DNA of 9,732 nucleotides, from NCBI GenBank assembly GCA_002320935.1, contig DCLG01000007.1:19517-29248 (forward strand), given 5' to 3'. Under the pieces are notes generated by a model, which saw only the letters and a list, made by a program, of their open reading frames with translations, was not told the DNA's origin and searched no databases. The number at the start of each line of letters is the position of its first letter. Position 1 is the stretch's first letter. Below, one piece after another: positions 1 to 6,141 of this stretch. A program made the position numbers and the translations under genes. This stretch comes from Pedobacter sp. UBA1654 (GTDB taxonomy: Bacteria; Bacteroidota; Bacteroidia; Sphingobacteriales; Sphingobacteriaceae).

Positions 1-1238
1 TCTGATGCCGAATAAATGGAAGCACCATTCTCGTTCACCATCACCACAAGTACGTTCTCCAACTGCAAACCGCGAACAAAAGCTTCGGTTTCGCGCCCTG
101 CAGTACCGTTACCAATGGCAATTGCTTCAATGTTATGCTTTGCACAAAATTCCTTTAGCGTTGCAGCTGCTTTAGCCACGTTGCCCTGACCAGTGTGTGG
201 ATATATTGTTGTGTTTTCAAGCAGCTTACCCTGTTCATCCAGACAAACCACCTTACAGCCTGTTCTGAAACCTGGATCGATGGCCAATACCCGCTTCTGC
301 CCCATAGGCGCAGCAAGTAAAAGCTGTCGGGCATTTTCAGCGAATACGCGGATGGCTTCTTCATCTGCATGCTCCTTGGAGAAGTTGCGAATCTCCGTCT
401 CCATCGCCGGACCAAGCAGTCGCTTGTACGAATCTGCAATTGCCAGCTGCACCTGTTTAGCGCCCGCATTTTTACCCCTCAAAAACTGCCTTTCAAGGAT
501 GCTGATCGCGCCATCCTCAGGCGGCATGATGTCGAGCTTCAAAAAGCCCTCCTGCGCACCACGACGAATGGCCAGAACGCGATGTGAAGGTGCCGATTTC
601 AGTGGCTCCTCCCAGTCAAAATAGTCTTTGTATTTGATGCCTTCCTCTTCCTTACCTTTAAGAACCGTAGATTTAAACGTTGCTTTCTGCTTGAAGTATT
701 CGCGCATGGCTGTTCTGGTTTCTGCATGCTCATTGATAATCTCGGCAATGATATCCCTTGCACCTGCCAGCGCTTCATCAGTGCTGTTCACACCAAGTTC
801 AGCATTGATAAACTTTGCTGCTTCCACATCCGGATTCACTTGCTGCTGCTCCAGAATGGTTAAAGCCAGTGGCTCTAAGCCTTTCTTTCGAGCTTCAGAA
901 GCCCGCGTTTTACGCTTGGGCTTATATGGCAGATAAAGATCCTCAATCTCTGTGATGGTTACAGCGGCATTGATCTGCTGCTCCAGCTCCGGGCTCAACT
1001 TATCCAATGCAGTTAAAGCTTTCAGGATCGCTTCACGTCGCTTATCCAGATCACGTAACTGCTGGAACCTGTCGCGGATGCCAGCAACCTGAACCTCATC
1101 CAGACTGCCGGTCATCTCTTTCCGGTAACGTGAAATAAAAGGAACGGTAGCACCCTCATCTAAAAGGGTAATGGTTGCATTAACCTGTTGCGGCTTCAGT
1201 CCGAGTTCCGCAGCAATGATGTTTGAATGTTGACTCAT
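1..1238 (-). CDS. tex: Tex family RNA-binding transcription accessory protein (partial, N-terminal 412 residues)
   Basis: This is the N-terminal part of Tex, a cytoplasmic nucleic-acid-binding protein linked to transcription and growth fitness. The frame starts at ATG (1236-1238, MSQHSNIIA) and stays open to the left edge. Family hallmarks seen are LLDEGATVPFISRYRKE (about residues 25-41), EIEDLYLPYKPKRKTR (97-112), LKGKEEEGIKYKDYF (193-207), PSHRVLAIRRG (217-227) and the opening of the RuvC/YqgF-like domain, VLAIDPGFRTG (317-327), then TIYPHTGQG and AIGNGTAGRETE. These agree closely with E. coli Tex as I recall it. The rest of the YqgF-like domain, the helix-hairpin-helix region and the C-terminal S1 domain (family length about 750-780) must lie to the left of the window. 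No frameshift or internal stop is visible. It lies downstream of pdhB in the same direction, behind a terminator. Confidence 0.96.
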   Translation of the reverse strand, partial: MSQHSNIIAAELGLKPQQVNATITLLDEGATVPFISRYRKEMTGSLDEVQVAGIRDRFQQLRDLDKRREAILKALTALDKLSPELEQQINAAVTITEIEDLYLPYKPKRKTRASEARKKGLEPLALTILEQQQVNPDVEAAKFINAELGVNSTDEALAGARDIIAEIINEHAETRTAMREYFKQKATFKSTVLKGKEEEGIKYKDYFDWEEPLKSAPSHRVLAIRRGAQEGFLKLDIMPPEDGAISILERQFLRGKNAGAKQVQLAIADSYKRLLGPAMETEIRNFSKEHADEEAIRVFAENARQLLLAAPMGQKRVLAIDPGFRTGCKVVCLDEQGKLLENTTIYPHTGQGNVAKAAATLKEFCAKHNIEAIAIGNGTAGRETEAFVRGLQLENVLVVMVNENGASIYSAS

Positions 1239-1249
1239 GTCGATATGTT

Positions 1250-1286
1250 AAAACAAAAAAATCCCGTAGCTCTTCGCCAACGGGAT
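1250..1286 (-). terminator. Intrinsic terminator downstream of pdhB
   Basis: Read on the minus strand, a perfect 7-bp stem (ATCCCGT at 1286-1280 pairing with ACGGGAT at 1267-1261) closes a 12-nt loop. It is followed at once by the T-rich run TTTTTTTGTTTT. The hairpin begins about 25 nt past the pdhB stop codon. A few further pairs (GGC with GCT around a GAAGA loop) are possible inside the loop. The U-tract ends only 12 nt before the tex start codon, so it should separate pdhB from tex or attenuate read-through into tex. Confidence 0.8.
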
Positions 1287-1311
1287 CTTTTATCTTAGTT
1301 CTTTAAGAATA

Positions 1312-2298
1312 CTATTTGTTAATGTACATAACTTCTTTAACTGCTTTGATCACACGCTCAGCGTTAGGCAAGCTTGCAGCAATTAAAGTAGGCGCATATG
1401 GAAGCGGTACGTCAGCGCAAGTGATACGCAATACCGGAGCATCCAAATGATCGAAAGCATTTTTCTGAACATTAAACGCAATCTCAGAAGAGATTGAAGC
1501 TAATGGCCACGCTTCTTCAACAATCACCAGTCTGTTCGTTTTCTTAACTGACTCAAGGATGGTTGCATAGTCAATCGGACGAACCGTACGTAAGTCGATC
1601 ACTTCTACATTGATACCCTCTTTAGTCACTTCTTCTACGGCTGGATTTACAACACGGGTTAACATTTTACCAAAAGTAACGATCGTTACATCAGTACCTT
1701 GTTTTACCACGTTTGCTTTACCAATTTCCAGGTAATATTCCTCTTCAGGAACTTCACCTTTATCACCATACATCACCTCCGATTCCATAAAAATAACCGG
1801 ATCCGGATCAAGGATAGCTTGTTTTAGCAAGCCTTTTGCTTCATATGGAGTAGATGGAACAACAACCTTCAATCCAGGAGTGTTCGCATACCAGTTTTCA
1901 AAGTTTTGGGAGTGTTGTGCACCCAATTGACCAGCATTACCAGTCGGTCCACGGAAAACAATTGGAATCGAGAACTGACCACCACTCATGGAAAGCATCT
2001 TCGCAGCACTGTTAATGATCTGATCGATCGCTACAAGAGAAAAGTTGAAGGTCATAAACTCAATAATTGGAATTAATCCATTCATTGCAGCACCAATGCC
2101 GATACCGGTAAAACCTAGCTCAGCAATCGGCGTGTCAATAACACGTTTATCACCAAACTCATCAAGCATACCTTGACTAACTTTATAAGCACCGTTATAT
2201 TGCGCAACCTCTTCTCCCATAAGGAAAATGTTTTCGTTCTTACGCATCTCTTCGCTTAAGGCTTCACGCAAGGCTTCTCTAAACTGAATTTCTCTCAT
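1312..2298 (-). CDS. pdhB: Pyruvate dehydrogenase E1 component, beta subunit
   Basis: This is the beta chain of the thiamine-diphosphate-dependent E1 enzyme, which decarboxylates pyruvate and acetylates the lipoyl group of E2 in the cytoplasmic pyruvate dehydrogenase complex. The 328 residues match the usual length of the heterotetrameric-type beta subunit. The N-terminal half is the pyrimidine-binding transketolase domain, with the TPP-activating glutamate at E60 (IAELGFTGIGIGAAM) and the conserved histidine H129 (GAQHSQNFENWY), matching E59 and H128 of the human beta subunit. The C-terminal transketolase domain follows, with VIDLRTVRPID at 233-243. The ATG at 2296-2298 is preceded by an A-rich stretch and a TATATTTG promoter element. 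No E1-alpha or E2 gene lies beside it; a solitary pdhB is, to my knowledge, common in Bacteroidetes, with pdhA/pdhC elsewhere. A branched-chain 2-oxo-acid E1 beta is the alternative, but the sequence fits PdhB better. Confidence 0.94.
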   Translation of the reverse strand: MREIQFREALREALSEEMRKNENIFLMGEEVAQYNGAYKVSQGMLDEFGDKRVIDTPIAELGFTGIGIGAAMNGLIPIIEFMTFNFSLVAIDQIINSAAKMLSMSGGQFSIPIVFRGPTGNAGQLGAQHSQNFENWYANTPGLKVVVPSTPYEAKGLLKQAILDPDPVIFMESEVMYGDKGEVPEEEYYLEIGKANVVKQGTDVTIVTFGKMLTRVVNPAVEEVTKEGINVEVIDLRTVRPIDYATILESVKKTNRLVIVEEAWPLASISSEIAFNVQKNAFDHLDAPVLRITCADVPLPYAPTLIAASLPNAERVIKAVKEVMYINK

Positions 2299-2322
2299 TG
2301 TTTATTCAAGTATTAACTGCCG

Positions 2323-2330
2323 CAAATATA
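2323..2330 (-). promoter_or_regulatory. Bacteroidetes-type -7 promoter element of pdhB
   Basis: The minus strand reads TATATTTG, an exact match to the Bacteroidetes sigma-ABfr -7 consensus TAnnTTTG, 24 nt before the pdhB ATG. At the expected -33 position only TTT, not TTTG, is present, so the upstream half is weak. It would give a short leader of roughly 15-20 nt. The pdhB start is therefore probably served by its own promoter rather than only by read-through from the toxin-antitoxin module. Confidence 0.6.
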
Positions 2331-2364
2331 ACTATTGTAACTTAATTATAAAGTAGTGTTTTAA

Positions 2365-2399
2365 TTACAATTACAGCGCGTTTTGTGCAGTAATTGTAA
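2365..2399. repeat. 35-bp imperfect inverted repeat upstream of pdhB
   Basis: The arms TTACAATTAC (2365-2374) and GTAATTGTAA (2390-2399) are perfect 10-bp reverse complements. After one A/A mismatch, GCGC (2376-2379) pairs with GTGC (2385-2388) through one G-T wobble, leaving a five-base loop. It lies 61 bp past the end of the small membrane-protein gene and 34 bp upstream of the pdhB -7 box. There is no run of T after it on either strand, so it is not a canonical intrinsic terminator. It could be an operator, a 3'-end stabilising hairpin of the upstream transcript, or a terminator of a less usual kind. Confidence 0.6.
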
Positions 2400-2460
2400 A
2401 ATCATCTAAGCACACCGGCAAACATCTGGACAGTCTTGAACCATAAACCAGCCCTGTGGG

Positions 2461-2592
2461 TTAAGTGGACTTATCTTTATTGAAAAGATACTGTATAACG
2501 ATTAGGAAGAAGCCCAAGACATTTATGGTTGTCGTTCCCATCAACGCAATCAATACAGAGTCTGAAATTGTATCCTCAATGTTGTCAGGCAT
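2461..2592 (-). CDS. Small single-span membrane protein, putative Panacea-associated (PanT-like) toxin
   Basis: This is a 43-residue ORF starting at ATG (2590-2592) and ending at TAA (2461-2463). It begins MPDNIEDTIS and has one hydrophobic segment of about 25 residues (13-37, containing ALMG and GFFLIVIQYLF), then a short charged tail, NKDKST. The acidic N-terminus and lysine-bearing C-terminus suggest N-out/C-in topology. Its start overlaps the stop of the Panacea gene by one base (TGATG), which points to translational coupling and supports it as a real gene despite its size. Panacea antitoxins are known to pair with many unrelated toxins, including small membrane-disrupting ones. The toxin role here is inferred from context and the membrane span, not from a recognised toxin motif. 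It would act in the inner membrane. The ORF is intact. Confidence 0.68.
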   Translation of the reverse strand: MPDNIEDTISDSVLIALMGTTTINVLGFFLIVIQYLFNKDKST

Positions 2593-3044
2593 CAATTAGC
2601 ACCAATGAATTTCTTGAAATATATGGACATTTCCTCATTTGGTATTACGCTAAGGTGCTGACTTTTTGCCTTGGTCCATGGCGAATCTTCTTTATGGGTC
2701 CAGTTAGACAACTGTATTCCACCAATGTCTTTACCCACCTTCCAGGCAATATCGATAGCCTTTCTTGCAGACTCCTCTAACTTCTCATCCGCAACCCGCT
2801 TTTCAAAAGGATTCACAGCAATCGGAGTACTGCCAAACATCTTGTAATCTTTGTAAACTGTCTGAACAACCGGACCGTAATCCCATGTTTCAATAGGCTC
2901 AACGATCAAGGGCTCTCCTTTAATTGCCAGATGAATCCCATTGGCTATGTAAATCAGCTTTTAAAGTTTCATATGGGTTAAGTAAGACTTCTCCTTAATG
3001 GCCTTGTCGACAAACATGGAAGCAATTTGATTAGCGGAATACAT
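2592..3044 (-). pseudogene. Panacea-domain (DUF4065, SocA-like) antitoxin, interrupted by a nonsense codon
   Basis: In one frame from ATG (3042-3044) the sequence reads MYSANQIASMFVDKAIKEK, then SYLTHMKL, a TAA at codon 28 (2961-2963), then KLIYIANGIHLAI, and on without a further stop to TGA at 2592-2594. The total is 150 codons, a normal length for a short Panacea protein. Family signatures are MKL-x-KLIYIANGIHLA (usual form MKLQKLLYFAHGWHLA), EPIETWDYGPVVQTVYKDYKMFG, and LSNWTHKEDSPW near the C-terminus. The stop replaces the conserved glutamine, and one C-to-T change (CAA to TAA) explains it; no frameshift is needed. Panacea proteins neutralise diverse toxins, mostly by direct binding. The small membrane-protein gene is coupled directly downstream. 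Translation from the in-frame TTG at 2907-2909 would yield only the last 105 residues. A sequencing error or stop readthrough would restore the gene. Confidence 0.87.
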
Positions 3045-3062
3045 AGTTTTAATCTTGATTAT

Positions 3063-3070
3063 CAAATATA
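3063..3070 (-). promoter_or_regulatory. -7 promoter element of the Panacea toxin-antitoxin module
   Basis: The minus strand reads TATATTTG, an exact TAnnTTTG match, 18 nt before the antitoxin ATG, which also has an A-rich upstream stretch (GATTAAAACT). TTG triplets lie 13 and 23 nt further upstream, neither at the preferred spacing, so the -33 half is uncertain. It suggests the module has its own promoter, separate from addAB. Confidence 0.55.
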
Positions 3071-3237
3071 AAGCATTCTAAATCAACATATAGCAATATC
3101 GTAATGATGCATATGGTTTTGACATAATATCTATGTCTTGGAAACCCAGTTCTCCATCAAACTGAAAATTAGCTTCAATTGTCATTTTCCTGTACGATAC
3201 TGAGGATTTCGTATGTTTTTCAATGGCATACAAGCTG

Positions 3238-6141
3238 TTACATACCGCAAAGCGTGGTATAAGGTGAATAGGTAAAGCTTTCTTCGTTTGTAGTCGGCGT
3301 AAAAGGGACCTCCTCGTTAAACAGTTCGCATAACTTCTCTTGCAGCAAGGCAATAAACTGCTGTTTTATGGCTTCAAGCCTTTCGCCCTCCAGCGGCATC
3401 TTCGCTTTACCCTCCATAAACAGCGCGCCGTCCGTCCTTAAGTTACGAATACTGTACAGATGTGGTTCAACATTCGCATGCTTATTCGCCTGTTCAAAAA
3501 CATGGGTATAGAAAAGCGTCTGGATCAGTGCCTTATTCTGCTTCTTACCATTGGTTTCAAAAACTTCTTCCAGCGTGTTGAAGCGAAGATCATCGCTGCC
3601 GGTCTTGTAATCCACAATGCGGATCATCCCATTCTTCTCGTCAATCCGGTCTATGATGCCATGCAGGCGGATGGTTTTCTCTTCCCCTTTCACCTTAAAC
3701 TTAAAACTGATCTCATCCTTTTTCTCCAGCCCAAGCAATCGAAAAGGTGCATGCGCTTCATCCTGATCCAGCACAATGTTGGCATAAGCCGCAACAATGG
3801 CCAGTACTACTTTCTGCATGCCATTATGTTCAACTTTATGCTTGTCATCATTAAAGACAATCTTCGCATAAGCCCGTTCACATAAGCTAGCCAGCTCCTT
3901 GCGCTTGTCACTGATCCGCTCTTTCGTCATCATGGCATCCGTTTTCAGCAAGTCCCGGTAAAACGTTTCCAGCACCCAGTGCAACATCAAACCGATCACA
4001 TTGGCTTCTACGTTTTCCACCACGTCCTTGGGTTCTTCAATCTTGGCTACGTAGCGATAAAAGAACTGCAGCGGACAAGTCACGTAAGTGGTCAATGCAC
4101 TGGCCGACAACCGGTTTTCACCCGTTAAATATTTATTCAGTAGTCCCATCACCTCAGGGTCCTTCTTAATCATCACTGGAACCTTAGTCTCGGTAGCTAC
4201 ATCTTGCTGATGGATGAAGTAGTTAAACTGATAACCACTTTCATATTCCAGCTGTCGCAAGAACCTGCTCGGCTCCCCGGTATTGCTCTCATCCGTTTGC
4301 ACGTTGTACACCAGGCTGATCTTCTCCGCCCTTTGCAGCAGTCGATAGAACATATATGCAGAAATGGCGTCCAGATTTTCAATTACCGGCAGACCATGCG
4401 CACGACGGATGCTGTCGGGAATAAAACTCGTCGCAATGCTGGTCTGCGGCAGAATACCCTCGTTTACCCCAAGTACATAGATGTGTTCAAAGTCCAGGTT
4501 CCTGCTTTCCAGCAAACCCATCACTTGAATACCCTCAAGCGGTTCTCCACTCAGCGGCACCGAAATACCCTGCACTGCTTTCTGGATCAGCGAGAGCACA
4601 AACTGCAGCGAGAAGCCCTCTCTTGAGATCTGTAGATGCTCGGTCAGTGTATCATGAAGTCTGTTCAGCTCTTTCAACGTTGCAATAAACAGGTCTGCTT
4701 CCGTTTGCTTCAACGTTTTCTGTGCCAATTGTAACTCCAGAATATACTTGATCACTGCCTGGAAAGCCAGCGTTGCATCTTCCACCCGCTTAACCGGATT
4801 GAAGAACAAGGCCAGCAAACCTTTCTGACCAATTAACCTGGAAACCGGCACTTCCACCAGTTGCTCCAGGATCAGCTTATCCATGATCTTATTCCTGCTG
4901 CGCTCTGAAGCGCCAGTCAGCGGATGTGAAAGAAAAGCTTCCACTTCCTTGAAGTTTACCGTGTCCTTTTTCCCTTCAATCATCTGTGCCTGCACACAAA
5001 GCCAGAGATCCGCCAGGCCATAAACGGAAGAAGCAGCCAGAGGATAACCCATGGTCACGTTCAGGTCCACCTTATGACTCTTCTGCCCATCATGGTACTG
5101 CGTCGGAATGGTTTGCAACACCGGTAGTAACAACGTTTCATCCGCCAGGATCAAGGCCACCTGCCCTGCATGCTGCGCATCTTTTAACAGCGGATAATCC
5201 TGTTGCAATGTCTCATGCAGCACCTTGGCTTCGGCAGCATGGCCCTGCGTTTGATAAACGTTCACGGTCTTGTGCGTCGCTTTTAAAAAGGAACGCTCTT
5301 GCGTAAAGGCGTTCAACAAGCCATTCCGCTCCAGGTTCTTCCGAAGGAATAAACCCGCTTCCTGCGACTTGTCCTGCATGTAATAGGTGTCCGTATCAAA
5401 GTAAAACACCGCTTTACCTTGCTCTTGTAATCTCCTGAACACCACGGTTTCCGCCTGACTTAAAGCGTTAAATCCAACAAACACCAGTTTACCGGCAGCA
5501 AAAGCATCGGTAAACTCCGGCTTTGCAGGTCTGCCTTCAGCCAGCTGGCGATAAACCTGTCCAATGGTGATCATACCCTTTTCCCGGAGTTCCGTATGAA
5601 ACTCATCATACAGCGTTGGCATCCTGCGCCACATCCGGATAAACTGCTCCTGCTGTTTCTTTTGTTTACCTTCCGAATATGAGCTCCAGAAGCTGCGAAG
5701 AAATTCCTGCTGCTCTGGCGTCAAATAATCAAACTGCAGGTCGATCTCTGCAATATCTTCTAATTCCTGGAAAAGCTTCACTGCATCAACCAGATCATTA
5801 TCGATCTGTGCGAAATCACTTAAAATGATTCGGGCGATCGGATAAAATTTGGCCGGTTCCATCGGGTGCCCACCTTCCGCAATCACCAGTTTATTATACA
5901 CCTTAAACAAGGTAAAAAACTGCGTAAACGCATCTGCAAGATTTAATCCTGCCGATAAAGCAAAGAACTCCTGTATGGTGTAGAAAGCAGGACTCCAAAA
6001 TGGCTTTTGAATGATATCCGCCAGGTGTTTCTGCAAATAAGCCACCGGACGTTTATTATTAAACACGATTGCAGAATGCTGCAGCTGATCACCAAGCTCG
6101 TCTACCAAATGTTCCGCTACTTCTCTTAAAAATGCTTTCAT
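3238..6141 (-). CDS. addB: AddB-like PD-(D/E)XK nuclease subunit of a double-strand-break repair helicase-nuclease
   Basis: This 967-residue protein is the second subunit of an AddAB-type complex that unwinds and resects DNA ends for recombination. The N-terminal region is helicase-like but has no Walker A motif (SAIVFNNKRPVAYL at 23-36), so it probably does not hydrolyse ATP. The middle has the AddB/RecC-like stretch YVLGVNEGILPQ (555-566). The C-terminal nuclease domain keeps its catalytic set: H721 (GLMLHWVLE), D831 (GIIDRID), D844 and K846 (IVDYKTG), and Q874/Y878 (QTLFY). Of the four cysteines that hold a 4Fe-4S cluster in B. subtilis AddB, C689 (TYVTCPLQFF) and C965 are present, but the two between them are F956 and S959. 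The ATG overlaps the addA stop (ATGA), indicating translational coupling. The AddB assignment rests on domain architecture and the partner gene. Confidence 0.88.
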   Translation of the reverse strand: MKAFLREVAEHLVDELGDQLQHSAIVFNNKRPVAYLQKHLADIIQKPFWSPAFYTIQEFFALSAGLNLADAFTQFFTLFKVYNKLVIAEGGHPMEPAKFYPIARIILSDFAQIDNDLVDAVKLFQELEDIAEIDLQFDYLTPEQQEFLRSFWSSYSEGKQKKQQEQFIRMWRRMPTLYDEFHTELREKGMITIGQVYRQLAEGRPAKPEFTDAFAAGKLVFVGFNALSQAETVVFRRLQEQGKAVFYFDTDTYYMQDKSQEAGLFLRKNLERNGLLNAFTQERSFLKATHKTVNVYQTQGHAAEAKVLHETLQQDYPLLKDAQHAGQVALILADETLLLPVLQTIPTQYHDGQKSHKVDLNVTMGYPLAASSVYGLADLWLCVQAQMIEGKKDTVNFKEVEAFLSHPLTGASERSRNKIMDKLILEQLVEVPVSRLIGQKGLLALFFNPVKRVEDATLAFQAVIKYILELQLAQKTLKQTEADLFIATLKELNRLHDTLTEHLQISREGFSLQFVLSLIQKAVQGISVPLSGEPLEGIQVMGLLESRNLDFEHIYVLGVNEGILPQTSIATSFIPDSIRRAHGLPVIENLDAISAYMFYRLLQRAEKISLVYNVQTDESNTGEPSRFLRQLEYESGYQFNYFIHQQDVATETKVPVMIKKDPEVMGLLNKYLTGENRLSASALTTYVTCPLQFFYRYVAKIEEPKDVVENVEANVIGLMLHWVLETFYRDLLKTDAMMTKERISDKRKELASLCERAYAKIVFNDDKHKVEHNGMQKVVLAIVAAYANIVLDQDEAHAPFRLLGLEKKDEISFKFKVKGEEKTIRLHGIIDRIDEKNGMIRIVDYKTGSDDLRFNTLEEVFETNGKKQNKALIQTLFYTHVFEQANKHANVEPHLYSIRNLRTDGALFMEGKAKMPLEGERLEAIKQQFIALLQEKLCELFNEEVPFTPTTNEESFTYSPYTTLCGM

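Noticed and set aside
193..936. Plus-strand ORFs opposite tex
   Set aside because: They are reverse-strand shadows of the tex reading frame, rich in serine and cysteine, with no domain signal.
2529..2780. 83-codon plus-strand ORF across the Panacea region
   Set aside because: It is antisense to the well-supported Panacea frame and the small membrane-protein gene, and its translation is low in recognisable features.
3209..3233. Possible hairpin just after the addB stop (TCGTATG / CATACAA, 11-nt loop)
   Set aside because: The stem is only 7 bp with a wobble, and no T-run follows on the minus strand, so it does not qualify as an intrinsic terminator for addAB.
2299..3237. Possible transposon remnant or insertion sequence around the TA module
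   Set aside because: No transposase fragment, terminal inverted repeats bracketing the module or clear target-site duplication were seen by eye.
3078..3353. 91-codon minus-strand ORF overlapping the 3' end of addB
   Set aside because: It overlaps the coding end of addB in another frame by over 100 bp, ends just before the Panacea promoter, and its translation shows no recognisable domain. A shorter version from the ATG at 3183-3185 (35 codons) has no coupling or family signal either.
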